A stretch of DNA of 64,000 nt from Teredinibacter purpureus (GCF_014217335.1 NZ_CP060093.1:1-64000), one strand, 5' to 3'. Counted from the stretch's first letter, positions 16,358-25,320 are shown. Numbers and translations are program-made. The notes: generated by a model not told the origin, from the letters alone.

Positions 16358-18112
16358 TCAGATTAACAATAACTGCTCTTCACTTAATCCAATATCAGTG
16401 TCTTCATCCTCATGTTTATCGGCAAAGCTATGATCAATGTCCTTGGATTTAAGATAAGCTTTCGCAAGCTTTTTTATACGCTCCGGATCAGCTTGATAAA
16501 TTTCAACATCTTTTCCTGGATCAACGATCCCATGGCTCTGACTTGATTTGAGACCCAAGACATCAATCAATACAGGGTCAGATCCGAATTCAGTAGCAAC
16601 ATAAAAAACGAAGACCTCGTCTTCTTGACCGTCGCGATCCAATCTCCCTATACATTGCTCATGAACCTTGGGAGACCAATCAAACTCACCGAATACAACT
16701 GTAGAGGATCGATGCTGAATACCATCGGCTCCCGCTCCAGAACGCAGGCTCATAATAAGAATGTCAGACTCACCATTAATAAACGCCTTCTTCGCCCGTT
16801 CCTTCTGGGTAGCAGTCTCTTCTCCTGTGTAGAAGAGTGGATTTAAATCTCTCAACTCCTCTTCCCAAATACGGTACACCTCCCGATGCCAACCGAACAG
16901 TAGGACGGGTTTACCCGTCTCTACCAGCATGCGAACATAACTTGCCGTTGCCTTGGCTTTGACAATACCAGTCATCTGACGCAAGCGCATATCAAACTCT
17001 CGAGCTGCTGACCCTGCTTCCGAAAAAGAACCGGTTAGCGTTGTCATCGCAAGTTGCTTGGCCAAATCTTCTGAATCTTCTACAGCCTTTTCGTTAGGAT
17101 CAACCCATTCAAGATGTGGTGCTGTCTGTTTAGCTTCTTGTCCCACATCTTTTTTAGTCCTCCTAAGAAAAACTAACGATTCACGCAGATAGGCACCTAA
17201 AGCTTTTGGATCTTTTACTATACCCCTTCGGCCGTTATCATCTGTACACCACTCTATCAAAAACTCTTCACGCGTACCTAATAATCTCGGCTTAATCGCT
17301 GCATCAATAATATTGAACGCCTCAATTCCATAATTAAATAAGGGGGTTGCGGTCAAGTCTACCCGTGTATCTATTGTTTGAATAATAGCCTTGGCCGCTG
17401 CCCCTTTCGCAGAAGCGACCCCTGTTCTAAGCTGCTGTATCTCATCAAAAACAATGGACTTAACCCAACCCTGCGACAACACATCAACCCAGCCGGAAAG
17501 TTGCGTATACCGAAAAAGATAAATGTCTGCGCTTGGTAAATCATAAGGACGATTACCTTTTGGGCAGTCAATCCGTAAATTTATAAATGACTCTGCTTTT
17601 TCCTTCCATTGGATTTGTAAGTGAGGCTCAACAACAATAACTACCGGCATAGTATTTGATAGTAAAGCGACGCCAAGCCCTTCATAGGTTTTTCCTAAAC
17701 CAATATCATCAACCAAGATTGCCTGCCTAACCTTCTCAATAAAATCCAAGCCTTGAGACTGATAGAGGCGAAAAGCTTGGCCGGCCAAAAGCCCAGAGCG
17801 GCTATGTGGAACCCAGTCAGGCAGTAATATTTTTTCTGCATCGGACTGAAAGCTGAAAAAAGATTCCGATTGATTGAGAAGGTAATCATAATCTTTAGGA
17901 GTAGTTTGGAGAGGGTAGCGATCCAAAAACCACTTAATATCGGCAGAGGCGTCGTTATTAGCCCTAATAAAAAAAGGCCCCGCTGAATACTTAGGTATTT
18001 TAGGGAACAATTGCTTTAAACGAATTGCGACATGAGGCTCTAGATCACTTAACTCCCAGGCGTCTTCTGTAACCAAATACCTGAGGGCACCATACGTTTT
18101 GCGAATACTCAT
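16358..18112 (-). CDS. SNF2-family helicase (superfamily 2 DNA translocase)
   Basis: 584 aa. Motif I is DDIGLGKT (135-142), motif II is DEIQ (223-226, in place of the usual DEAH), motif III is LTATP, and motif VI is the QCIGRLDRDGQ arginine-finger box, so both RecA-like lobes are complete. An N-terminal part of about 110 residues has no recognised domain. Such ATPases translocate on double-stranded DNA. In phages and plasmids they sit next to small nucleases, as here. The start overlaps the stop of the upstream nuclease gene by 4 bp (ATGA), so the two are translationally coupled. Superfamily is certain; role in recombination, replication or defence is inference. Confidence 0.9.
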   Translation of the reverse strand: MSIRKTYGALRYLVTEDAWELSDLEPHVAIRLKQLFPKIPKYSAGPFFIRANNDASADIKWFLDRYPLQTTPKDYDYLLNQSESFFSFQSDAEKILLPDWVPHSRSGLLAGQAFRLYQSQGLDFIEKVRQAILVDDIGLGKTYEGLGVALLSNTMPVVIVVEPHLQIQWKEKAESFINLRIDCPKGNRPYDLPSADIYLFRYTQLSGWVDVLSQGWVKSIVFDEIQQLRTGVASAKGAAAKAIIQTIDTRVDLTATPLFNYGIEAFNIIDAAIKPRLLGTREEFLIEWCTDDNGRRGIVKDPKALGAYLRESLVFLRRTKKDVGQEAKQTAPHLEWVDPNEKAVEDSEDLAKQLAMTTLTGSFSEAGSAAREFDMRLRQMTGIVKAKATASYVRMLVETGKPVLLFGWHREVYRIWEEELRDLNPLFYTGEETATQKERAKKAFINGESDILIMSLRSGAGADGIQHRSSTVVFGEFDWSPKVHEQCIGRLDRDGQEDEVFVFYVATEFGSDPVLIDVLGLKSSQSHGIVDPGKDVEIYQADPERIKKLAKAYLKSKDIDHSFADKHEDEDTDIGLSEEQLLLI

Positions 18113-18498
18113 TGTAAAAAACCTATACCCAACTGAAGAACCTTTACCGGCTTTCCATTTATACTTGCCGGCATCCCCTGGATTTTACCGGTAGCCAATA
18201 ACAAGCCTTTAACATCCTTATGTTGAAGATACTTTTCACACTGTCGATACACCTCCATTTTGCTCCACGCTTTTCCAGCCTTCACCTCCAATACTAATTG
18301 TGAGCGAGGGAAGTAAAAATCACACACCCCATTTCGACCCAAACAGAATTCTTTTATGTGGTTCACCTTAAACCCTGTCAAAAAAGAGCTGATTTGTTCT
18401 TGGCAGTATTTTTCATCCGAATAATCGAAGCGGCCTGAAGACAAAAGCTTTAGTAGTATATCGAGTGGATCGAGTTCCTTTGATATCGACATAGTCAT
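18109..18498 (-). CDS. Small PD-(D/E)XK nuclease-like protein
   Basis: 129 aa. The core GVCDFYFPRSQLVLEVKAGK supplies the Asp, Glu-Val-Lys arrangement of PD-(D/E)XK nucleases. The following YRQCEKYL helix has the Gln often conserved in this fold, and LLLATGKIQGMP gives the last core strand. The size fits stand-alone nucleases that partner SNF2 helicases. It overlaps its neighbours on both sides by 4 bp. Activity is likely but target is unknown. Confidence 0.75.
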   Translation of the reverse strand: MTMSISKELDPLDILLKLLSSGRFDYSDEKYCQEQISSFLTGFKVNHIKEFCLGRNGVCDFYFPRSQLVLEVKAGKAWSKMEVYRQCEKYLQHKDVKGLLLATGKIQGMPASINGKPVKVLQLGIGFLQ

Positions 18499-18860
18499 AT
18501 TTGATACTCAGGATGCGCGCAAACTATTCGCTTAATCCCATCCCTGAATCGAGAAAGATAATCAAATTTATCGATAACTGTGAGCGACCTTAGTGTCTCT
18601 AGAGTTACATTGAGGCCAAAAGCAATTGGCGTGACAGATATAAGTCGACCACTGTGTAATACCTGAAACTGCGCAAGTGATTTGGGAGCCATAAAAACCA
18701 TATCGGATATTTCGTAGAATCCCCAATCTCCGCCTCTATAGCGAGGATCTACTTTCCTAGCCAGGGCATAGACAGACTGCTCAAAGTGCACCTGATCTCG
18801 CTCTCTAACCAAGTTTCTCAAGGGGCTCTCAGCCAAGAAAATCTCGCGTGCCTCAATCAT
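18495..18860 (-). CDS. Antirestriction protein, ArdB/KlcA family
   Basis: 121 aa. ArdB/KlcA proteins protect incoming plasmid DNA from type I restriction without mimicking DNA. The signature is RGGDWGFYEISDMVFMAP (family form: GGYW-FYE-SNGGFYMAP), followed by a strand pair and a region matching the Ala-rich MSADAAG helix, less conserved here (VTPIAFGLNVTLETL), then a terminal CAHPE. Length matches the family minus a few N-terminal residues. It overlaps the upstream and downstream genes by 4 bp each. The assignment rests on the motif order and is fairly sure. Confidence 0.8.
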   Translation of the reverse strand: MIEAREIFLAESPLRNLVRERDQVHFEQSVYALARKVDPRYRGGDWGFYEISDMVFMAPKSLAQFQVLHSGRLISVTPIAFGLNVTLETLRSLTVIDKFDYLSRFRDGIKRIVCAHPEYQI

Positions 18861-20194
18861 GCTACTTCAACCTTATTACCCGAAATTGGATAATTTGATT
18901 CAACGAGTGCACTCGCCACATTGGGTGATACTGAGTTTCCGCACATCTTGACCTGGTTAGTAGCCGAAATGCGCTTACCGTCTTCATCCCTATCGTGGAT
19001 ATACTCATCATCAAAACCTTGAGCTTTAAATAGTTCCTTTGGAGCAAGCATTCGGAGGCCAATATCCACAACGACGTATTCACCAACAACAACGGCCGCG
19101 GGACGGGGAGAAGGAATAAGCTCATCGCCACAACAGATATCAGAATGATCCTCCATGAATCTAACGACCCACCACGCCATATAACGCTGATCTTCTGTAA
19201 GTCCCTCGACCGAACCTTCAACTTTTTCGCCACCTTTGCTAAGTAGCGTTCTGATTTCTCCTACATGCAACCCACCAGCAGTGATAGTTGAAAGAGGCTC
19301 ATTAAGTGATTGTCCATGCCGGCACGTCCCACGAAGCTTTATAAGGTGGCTTGCTACCAACGAGTGATGATCAACTGCGGTTATAGTTCCTAAGGGATTT
19401 TTAAGTTCATGCCCATACACACCGGTATAGTGCTTTGCCATAAATGCCGTAAGTAATTGCGTTTTCCCACCACCTCCAGCAGTTATGGTTGCCATGGGAG
19501 TATCCGCAGCGTGGCCAACACTTTTACCAAACTGTCTTGCAAAACACGCAGTAACAATACTACTGTTGTTCACGGCGCTCGTGTTGCCATCTTTAGGATC
19601 TTCAACGTTATTACATTGAGGGGCCTTTCTTTGACGATCACCATGGCGGGGGACAAGAAAAGGACTTACTAAGCAATGCTCAGCCTTTGTTGTTATCGTT
19701 GTAAGTGGATTCTCCAATGAATACTGCAGACGATCTTTACCAAAACCTGTCTGGCAGATTCTCGCTAGATAAGGAGTGACTAAACCAAAACGGTTTTCTG
19801 TGGTTTGTGTTGGTAAAGGTCTCTCGAGCGGTAATCCTCGAAATTCACCACTATTCTTCGGACCGTAATAAGAGACTATGAAGGGGTTAGGGCTGTTTAT
19901 AACAAATTTTTCAAGCCCTTTTGCAATTCGTCGAAGGGTATTCGTTGCTAGCGGACGGCGGACGTTGTATTTTTTTGCCTCCTCCTTCGTCAAAAATACA
20001 GAGTAGCAAGGGATAGTCCAATCAATACACTCCGCAGCAGTTCGAATAGGTTTTATAAAAAAACAACCATCGTTCGTTTCTGAGTTAACAAATCCCGAGA
20101 TTAGTTGATTACTCTCAACTAATTCATCTAGAAGAAAAACTGCTGCTTTTTCTAAGGACGCGCGATTCTTCTCGCAATTTAAAATATCTTGCAT
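18857..20194 (-). CDS. C5 DNA methyltransferase-like protein lacking the catalytic half
   Basis: 445 aa, GAGGTTGAT before the ATG. Residues from about 50 match the C-terminal portion of large plasmid cytosine methyltransferases (RRPLATNTLRRIAKGLEKFVI). Five repeats of the type PL-TITA-x(n)-LV then follow, and the end carries LAPKELFKAQGFDDEYI and QVKMCGNSVSPNVASALV, the motif IX-X region. The N-terminal half with motif I (FxGxG) and the catalytic Pro-Cys is absent, and no such half lies upstream. It could be a decayed enzyme, half of a split enzyme, or a DNA-recognition protein reused by the SNF2/nuclease operon. The long intact frame and the 4-bp coupling to ArdB argue that it is expressed. 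Confidence 0.75.
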   Translation of the reverse strand: MQDILNCEKNRASLEKAAVFLLDELVESNQLISGFVNSETNDGCFFIKPIRTAAECIDWTIPCYSVFLTKEEAKKYNVRRPLATNTLRRIAKGLEKFVINSPNPFIVSYYGPKNSGEFRGLPLERPLPTQTTENRFGLVTPYLARICQTGFGKDRLQYSLENPLTTITTKAEHCLVSPFLVPRHGDRQRKAPQCNNVEDPKDGNTSAVNNSSIVTACFARQFGKSVGHAADTPMATITAGGGGKTQLLTAFMAKHYTGVYGHELKNPLGTITAVDHHSLVASHLIKLRGTCRHGQSLNEPLSTITAGGLHVGEIRTLLSKGGEKVEGSVEGLTEDQRYMAWWVVRFMEDHSDICCGDELIPSPRPAAVVVGEYVVVDIGLRMLAPKELFKAQGFDDEYIHDRDEDGKRISATNQVKMCGNSVSPNVASALVESNYPISGNKVEVA

Positions 20195-20233
20195 ATCAAC
20201 CTCAAAGAGTACGGTGGTTTCCCACCCATTTAC

Positions 20234-20491
20234 TTACCCATTTAAGACAACTGGGTCTGCATTAAAATATTCAAAGCCACATATAGTGGAACCGCTATTA
20301 TTTTTGTGAGATTTTATGAGGTGATTTAATTTAACCATCTCTTTAGTTGTCGATAATTGCTTAACTTTTTCTATATCTAATCCGCTAAGCCGAGCGATAT
20401 CCGCTTCACTTACATCCCCCAACACCAAAACTATTAGCCTTTCCATGTCACATACATATGACTCTATCATTGGATTTGAATTCACTGTCAT
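20234..20491 (-). CDS. Small hypothetical protein
   Basis: 85 aa. The stretch LGDVSEADIARLSGLDIEKVKQL looks like a short helix-turn-helix, suggesting a regulator. It lies 39 bp before the methyltransferase-like operon in the same direction. GAGG precedes the start at short distance. Not assigned to a family. Confidence 0.5.
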   Translation of the reverse strand: MTVNSNPMIESYVCDMERLIVLVLGDVSEADIARLSGLDIEKVKQLSTTKEMVKLNHLIKSHKNNSGSTICGFEYFNADPVVLNG

Positions 20492-20625
20492 TACCTCATT
20501 GGTTAGTTACAAACTTTAATTACTAACAAGTAATAATCCAACCAACTACAACAATCAAAACAAAACGGCCAATTAAAGTGAGGTTGCAACATAAATGCTG
20601 CACATAATGGTCACGGCTCCAACCC

Positions 20626-20928
20626 TTATGAGCTGGTCTTTTCTAGTGAAATGAATATTCGGTTATATCCATCACTGTATGCTTTTGTGAAAAAATAGCG
20701 TAAATGGCTGGAAAAGGTATCAGAGCCAGTCATGGCGACCTCAGAAGCCTTATCCATTTTCAAATCAATCTGTATCCCGCCGTCTCGATGAGAAGGCATA
20801 AATGGACCACTCCATTCGTCAAAACCTATAATATCTAATAACAGACCAACGTCCTCACTCAATATGTCCGCGTCTTTTATTGCTATTTCTTTAATGTTAG
20901 AAATTTTTGGGGTCTGCTCATGGCTCAT
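20626..20928 (-). CDS. Hypothetical protein
   Basis: 100 aa, acidic, soluble, no motif recognised. The gaps on both sides (about 135 and 340 bp) are AT-rich and hold no further ORF that I can support. Confidence 0.5.
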   Translation of the reverse strand: MSHEQTPKISNIKEIAIKDADILSEDVGLLLDIIGFDEWSGPFMPSHRDGGIQIDLKMDKASEVAMTGSDTFSSHLRYFFTKAYSDGYNRIFISLEKTSS

Positions 20929-21270
20929 CTTCGATTAACCTCGTTGTTACAAGCTTGTACACGTAAGTAAGGTTGCTTTAGAGATACTAATCCAGAACAA
21001 TCTCTACTTTTCTACATAATTCCCAAAAGCACTTATAGAGATGCTATCACAGGCTTTCTATCACTCAATGAAACTGCATGTTGGCGTGATTGACCTAGGA
21101 CTTTTAAATTTTGAACAAGCGTTTCAAGTATTCCAAAACTAGAAATAAAACGATCAACCATATCGTCCGTTGGTGTGACCCGCGTTACGATCTGTAGGTA
21201 AGCCTTTATTCGAGATCTAAGCTCTTAATCTGGGCTTGATACATGACTGGACATCAGCGAATACTCATTT
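20929..21270. other. Intergenic region, nothing recognised
   Basis: About 340 bp of AT-rich sequence with no convincing ORF, repeat or terminator apart from short imperfect inverted repeats (TACAAGCTTGTA at about 20948-20959). Confidence 0.4.
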
Positions 21271-21510
21271 TCAATGAACCATTGGTTCGGATTGCAGAGG
21301 AGTCATACACGTTAAATAGCATGCGGCGTTCTTCGCTAGGAGAGGAATTGCCGATCGCTCATTCTGAACATCAAACGATATGATTTCTTTAACTTGATCA
21401 GGGGTACGGCCACCAGCGATCAGCTCAGCAACCTTTACTATTACTTCCGGGCTCTCTTGACCCAAAACCTCATAACACTCCTGATTAAATGAATCGACAA
21501 CAACCATCAT
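21271..21510 (-). CDS. Small hypothetical protein
   Basis: 79 aa from the ATG at 21510, which has GAGGA at good distance; the longer frame upstream has none. Predicted helical with EVIVKVAELIAGGRTPDQVKEII, a pattern of short helices. Not recognised. Confidence 0.5.
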   Translation of the reverse strand: MMVVVDSFNQECYEVLGQESPEVIVKVAELIAGGRTPDQVKEIISFDVQNERSAIPLLAKNAACYLTCMTPLQSEPMVH

Positions 21511-21661
21511 GCTTTCCTCTATAAATGAAAAAACGAACAAATATAGGAGGTGAAAATTGGAATGGCGCAATTACCGCCTTTATATTCTCACCCAGTTAAT
21601 ACTGGTACGGTGGTTTCCCACTCACAATTAAAGCGTTACATGTTACGCCCTAAAATTCAAA

Positions 21662-22279
21662 TTATTTCATCTCTTCAAGCATCTCAATTGCATATTCTTC
21701 AGCATTCAAAGATCCCATCGAAACAAGAGAAACAGCTAGCTTTGACATGTCGTAACACGCCTCTTCTACGGGTTGAGTATTCAACGCCTCATCAAACCTT
21801 CTAATAAAAAAGTGCATAAGAGCCAATCCTTTCTTATTGACCGAATTTACTGGGTGGGCCAAGCATGAACACTTAGGGCATTCGCTATCGGTAAAAGGCT
21901 CGTCACAAGCGACCCTCTCCAATAATCTTTTTGCTCGAACGAAATTAGAGCGATGGGCAACGTAAGCGCAATTTTGACACTCGTAATCAGCTTCTGTGAA
22001 ATACGGAATAGAATCAAAGCTAGTGACATAACGAAAATCAATTTTTGAAAGTTCAGCACCGTGACTTGACAATATATTTAACCTGCGCGAAAGGGGCATT
22101 TCCACTTTTTCAGAATCAACAACAATAAAATGAAATTCTGGAAATGGAAAACCGACATCCATTCGTGGAAAATATAAATTCCACCCATCTAATGATGACT
22201 GCTTTAATACTGGTTCAAGAATTAACTCTGCCGACTGATCGAGAAAATTGGTTAAATCAGATAACTCAACTTTGTTCAT
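21662..22279 (-). CDS. Hypothetical protein with a zinc-ribbon-like segment
   Basis: 205 aa. Two CxxC pairs (YECQNCAYVAHR and SECPKCSCLAHP) about 35 residues apart could form one zinc ribbon. The N-terminal third is helical and the middle contains paired aromatic strands. GAGG precedes the ATG. It lies about 290 bp downstream of the PcfJ-like gene, which is followed by a hairpin, so it is probably transcribed separately. Function unknown. Confidence 0.6.
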   Translation of the reverse strand: MNKVELSDLTNFLDQSAELILEPVLKQSSLDGWNLYFPRMDVGFPFPEFHFIVVDSEKVEMPLSRRLNILSSHGAELSKIDFRYVTSFDSIPYFTEADYECQNCAYVAHRSNFVRAKRLLERVACDEPFTDSECPKCSCLAHPVNSVNKKGLALMHFFIRRFDEALNTQPVEEACYDMSKLAVSLVSMGSLNAEEYAIEMLEEMK

Positions 22280-22412
22280 GTTAAGGCCTCAAATATTTAA
22301 ATGTTAAAGCCAACATAAACGTAAAATAAATATTCCGCATTTTCAGTAGAAAACCATTGTTGCCCACCCAATGAAATATAGAATTTGCCGATAGGCAATT
22401 AAGTTCCTCAAG

Positions 22413-22433
22413 CGCCTCCCAAAAAGGGAGGCG
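22413..22433 (-). terminator. Strong hairpin after the PcfJ-like gene
   Basis: CGCCTCCC/GGGAGGCG with a five-base loop, 11 bp after the stop of the gene at 22444-23568. The stem is eight GC-rich pairs. No T-run follows, so it may be a processing or rho-assisted site instead. Confidence 0.5.
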
Positions 22434-22443
22434 ACTCACAAAA

Positions 22444-23568
22444 TTAAGTTTCAACAAGCTGTTCGAAATTTAACTCTTGGTAATGCTCGGTTGTAGATTC
22501 CGTATAGTAACAATCTATACTCGCTTCCAGGCACCTGTTTTCGACGTCAATTGTAAACTCACCTCTCCCTCCATCGTTATTAAACCAGTCGACACCAGTT
22601 TCCTCAAGATAGTCATACACCAAATCTTCAACAGCATCGTATAGAGATTTTTCAGTTTCACAAATTTCACCCTGCCAAGTTCCGTTTTCCCATGATCGAC
22701 TATATTCAACAACATTAACTAACTCACGTCGATGATCATCCTCCATAGCAATACTATCAATTGAACCACTATCCCCACCGCCAAAAAAATTCACTTCAAT
22801 GGTGCTCATTTCCAGCCGTTCAAAAACAGGAATTAGTCTAAGAAGGTTTTCTTTCCATGTCCGAGTTGAATACTGCCTCATACAAGAAACGGATGACGTA
22901 TATACCTCTTCAATATTCAGCAAATTATATATTTCCGAGCGAACTCTTGAGCACGGAGATTTATTAAAGCGTGCTTTAATTTGACCAATCATCAAAGGAT
23001 GATCTTCGCTCTCGCGCTTTATTAACTCAACAGTCCATCGCTGACGATCTACGAAAAGAGTACAAATTGCTGTATTTCTACTTAATAGTCTCGTATGCCA
23101 TGACGCTACGCAATGTCGTTGTCTAAATCCCTCCATACCTAACCGTTTTGATGACCTAATTAGATAACCTGGTATTCGTTTAGGTAGCTTATCTTCAAAA
23201 TACGCAAGATCATAACTTACGTTTTCTTTGCTGAGACGATCTAAGGTTTCAAATCGTGAAAGTCTTTCATGTTGTTCTTGCCAGCGGCAAGGTGACCACC
23301 AAAGATTTACCCGACGGTTTTGTGATTTGGACATGGAAATCACATCAGAAACAGGAACTGACTGTGATCGCAGAAATAAGAAGCTCGTCGCGAACGCTGA
23401 TAACCTGCTTTTATCTTTAGACAAATCACCAGCATCAAGTATGGATGCTAATGAATAATCATCAATGTGTTTCAATGATCGAAGTCCACGTAACACCCCA
23501 GCACATTTTTTAGGTAAAACATTTAAACGTAATTCCAGGTTATCCTTAAGAATATTTATCTTAGTCAT
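22444..23568 (-). CDS. PcfJ-like protein fused to a DUF6878-like domain
   Basis: 374 aa from the ATG at 23568 (AAGGGA eight bases upstream; an ATG 13 codons earlier is less likely). The middle part LGMEGFRQRHCVASWHTRLL, then strand residues and IGQIKARFNKSPC, follows the PcfJ pattern (helix, HCV, a Trp/Tyr strand, QxxxxxN). The C-terminal third (GGGDSGSID, then DYLEETGVDWFNNDGGRGEF) fits DUF6878, which has GSGDSG and GWxNNDGxxGxF. Both families occur on mobile elements with unknown activity. I have not seen this fusion described. It overlaps the DUF6915-like gene by 8 bp. Confidence 0.7.
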   Translation of the reverse strand: MTKINILKDNLELRLNVLPKKCAGVLRGLRSLKHIDDYSLASILDAGDLSKDKSRLSAFATSFLFLRSQSVPVSDVISMSKSQNRRVNLWWSPCRWQEQHERLSRFETLDRLSKENVSYDLAYFEDKLPKRIPGYLIRSSKRLGMEGFRQRHCVASWHTRLLSRNTAICTLFVDRQRWTVELIKRESEDHPLMIGQIKARFNKSPCSRVRSEIYNLLNIEEVYTSSVSCMRQYSTRTWKENLLRLIPVFERLEMSTIEVNFFGGGDSGSIDSIAMEDDHRRELVNVVEYSRSWENGTWQGEICETEKSLYDAVEDLVYDYLEETGVDWFNNDGGRGEFTIDVENRCLEASIDCYYTESTTEHYQELNFEQLVET

Positions 23569-23947
23569 TTCGTAAATCCCTTTTTGAAAGAATTGATAGG
23601 ACTTCATTTTCAGATTTGAAAGTTGTACCTCTTGACATCCAAGGTTCAGGGTTTATTCTTAATAACCAGTCGGAAATGTTTGGGATGCGCCCACCACAAT
23701 CCTCCATTACATGCTGTTCTCCGATGTAACGGGTAGGTATTTTTTTACCTACGCTGTTTGTTATTGTTTGGCCAAATATTTCTTCTGCCCAAAATATGCC
23801 TTCCGAATGATGGCGTAATGCTCTGTGAGTAAAATGAGAATGGCTATACTTGGTCTCATCAAACCAAGAATGTATTTTTATATAATCCTCTGGAATTCCT
23901 GAAAATTTTCGTGCGCTTGATTCAGCATGAATATATGGATGTGTCAT
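23561..23947 (-). CDS. DUF6915-like protein
   Basis: 128 aa from the ATG at 23947, with GGAG seven bases upstream; the longer frame lacks a site. Signature residues are SSARKFSGIPEDYIKIHSWF, then HRALRHHSEGIFWAEEIFG and RYIGEQHVMEDCGGRIP, matching the DUF6915 family recalled from proteobacterial plasmids. The His-rich HRALRHHSEG and EQHVxED could bind metal. It overlaps the PcfJ/DUF6878 gene downstream, so the two are probably functionally linked. Confidence 0.75.
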   Translation of the reverse strand: MTHPYIHAESSARKFSGIPEDYIKIHSWFDETKYSHSHFTHRALRHHSEGIFWAEEIFGQTITNSVGKKIPTRYIGEQHVMEDCGGRIPNISDWLLRINPEPWMSRGTTFKSENEVLSILSKRDLRND

Positions 23948-24032
23948 CTCGTTTCTCCGAATAAATAAAGAAGAAACGGCTTGGGAGAGGATGGCTGTAG
24001 TCCAGCTCATTATCCGGTGCAACCGCGTTTAA

Positions 24033-24251
24033 TTAATCACCATGAACTGGCGCCGAAGAAAACATAGCACTCTGGGGTAAATGATCCACTGAAGCGGATA
24101 ATGTGCCAATCACCACTGAATGAACTATCGCATCCGATAGGAAAGACATTGTTGATCTGAAGAAAAAAAAGAAAATTATAGATATTGCTAATAGATAAAA
24201 TTGAATAATTTTAACCTTGATAAAAAGGTCTTCTGAAGGTTTGTGGAGCAT
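24033..24251 (-). CDS. Small membrane protein
   Basis: 72 aa with one clear hydrophobic helix at about 13-33 (IIQFYLLAISIIFFFFF) and a second weaker one. The Phe run comes from a long A/T homopolymer (AAAAAAAAGAAAA around 24163-24175). Coding status is uncertain. Confidence 0.35.
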   Translation of the reverse strand: MLHKPSEDLFIKVKIIQFYLLAISIIFFFFFRSTMSFLSDAIVHSVVIGTLSASVDHLPQSAMFSSAPVHGD

Positions 24252-24360
24252 CTAAACCAAAACAATACCAAACCCTCAGCTGATCAATAATCAACCTTTC
24301 GTACAAGTCGTTGAAAGCAATGCGCTATTGATAAGTTATCACATGTTTGTCCACTTATAA

Positions 24361-24369
24361 TGTGGATAA
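24361..24369. promoter_or_regulatory. DnaA-box-like sequence
   Basis: TGTGGATAA, a perfect match to the DnaA box (TTATCCACA) on the minus strand; a weaker TTATCACAT lies 25 bp left. It sits in a 150-bp AT-rich gap between two small membrane-protein genes. A single box may be chance. Confidence 0.4.
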
Positions 24370-24404
24370 CTACCAGCAAATCAACTAAAAGATGCTGCCG
24401 TATA

Positions 24405-24713
24405 CTATGTAGTTTTGGGAGATAAAATATGTGCTTTATTCCGTTTTCTATATGTAAAACAGCCCTTAATAGAAGTAAAAAGAAAGGTTGTCGCCATCAG
24501 TACAAGCTCGACGTGACCATAATAGAAATTGAATATAAATAATAAAACATTTGAAAATGTGTAGAGAACATGTGCAAAAAAACCATAGCGTGGATTACTT
24601 GACATCAAATAGGAAGCTCGCCAACTAACTATCCATGCAATTAACCCAACGATACGCATCGGGTCACTATTGTAGTGATTTATTACTACATCGATTATAG
24701 ATTCAATTCCCAT
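24405..24713 (-). CDS. Small integral membrane protein
   Basis: 102 aa with about three hydrophobic helices (MRIVGLIAWIVSWRASYLM, VLYTFSNVLLFIFNFYY, LVLMATTFLFTS) and a basic C-terminus, so it is likely an inner-membrane protein with the tail in the cytoplasm. Family not recognised. Confidence 0.55.
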   Translation of the reverse strand: MGIESIIDVVINHYNSDPMRIVGLIAWIVSWRASYLMSSNPRYGFFAHVLYTFSNVLLFIFNFYYGHVELVLMATTFLFTSIKGCFTYRKRNKAHILSPKTT

Positions 24714-24739
24714 AGCAATGCACCTCGAGTAAAATTAAG

Positions 24740-25195
24740 TTATCTTCTAGGATCAATATTAACGACTTTCGCAACGGTCAAGTTTCCGGTATCTGATTTT
24801 AATATTTTTTCTTCGTACCCCTGGATTAGAGTTGCCTTGCTAAGTGAAGAAGCCAAAACCCAATCACTACCGAATTCAATCGAAAAATAAGGCTTCATAT
24901 TATTGGGTTCGCCTTCGACTGCGCTATATACAATAGCATTCCCATCTAAACGAAAAGCACCTATGGGATTGCTGACAAAAGAAGACGTAAGACCACCATC
25001 AATCCAACCAAAAACAATCCATTTATTACATGAGGGGGACCTTTGTACTGCTGACTTCAACCTGGCTATACCGCGTTCTATAGCAATATCTATTGAAGGC
25101 GCGAAGAATTTTACCGGGGCCCCCATAGGCAATGGCGTCAGATCCGGAATACAAATAGTTTGAAAGATAGTTACCTCGGGATTTTTATTCATCAT
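24740..25195 (-). CDS. Hypothetical protein
   Basis: 151 aa from the ATG at 25195, preceded by TTAGGAGATCA. Predicted beta-rich soluble protein with Trp-containing strands (NKWIVFGWIDGGLT) and a short C-terminal basic tail. It ends 27 bp before the upstream start of the membrane-protein gene, so they may be co-transcribed. Not recognised. Confidence 0.55.
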   Translation of the reverse strand: MMNKNPEVTIFQTICIPDLTPLPMGAPVKFFAPSIDIAIERGIARLKSAVQRSPSCNKWIVFGWIDGGLTSSFVSNPIGAFRLDGNAIVYSAVEGEPNNMKPYFSIEFGSDWVLASSLSKATLIQGYEEKILKSDTGNLTVAKVVNIDPRR

Positions 25196-25320
25196 TGATC
25201 TCCTAATTAAGTACAAGATCAACGTACCCGAAGTACAAGCGCTGGCAAATTGGATAGAAAGGGAAATTTATCTGTGCGTTTTTATCAAAAATCATACTCT
25301 AAGCATCCATGCCTTATTTT

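Noticed and set aside
19764..19784. Iteron-like AAGGAGTGACT inside the methyltransferase-like gene
   Set aside because: A single 11-base match within a coding frame that is explained by the protein repeats; probably chance.
22515..22715. 66-aa minus-strand ORF inside the PcfJ-like gene
   Set aside because: Shadow frame of the DUF6878-like region.
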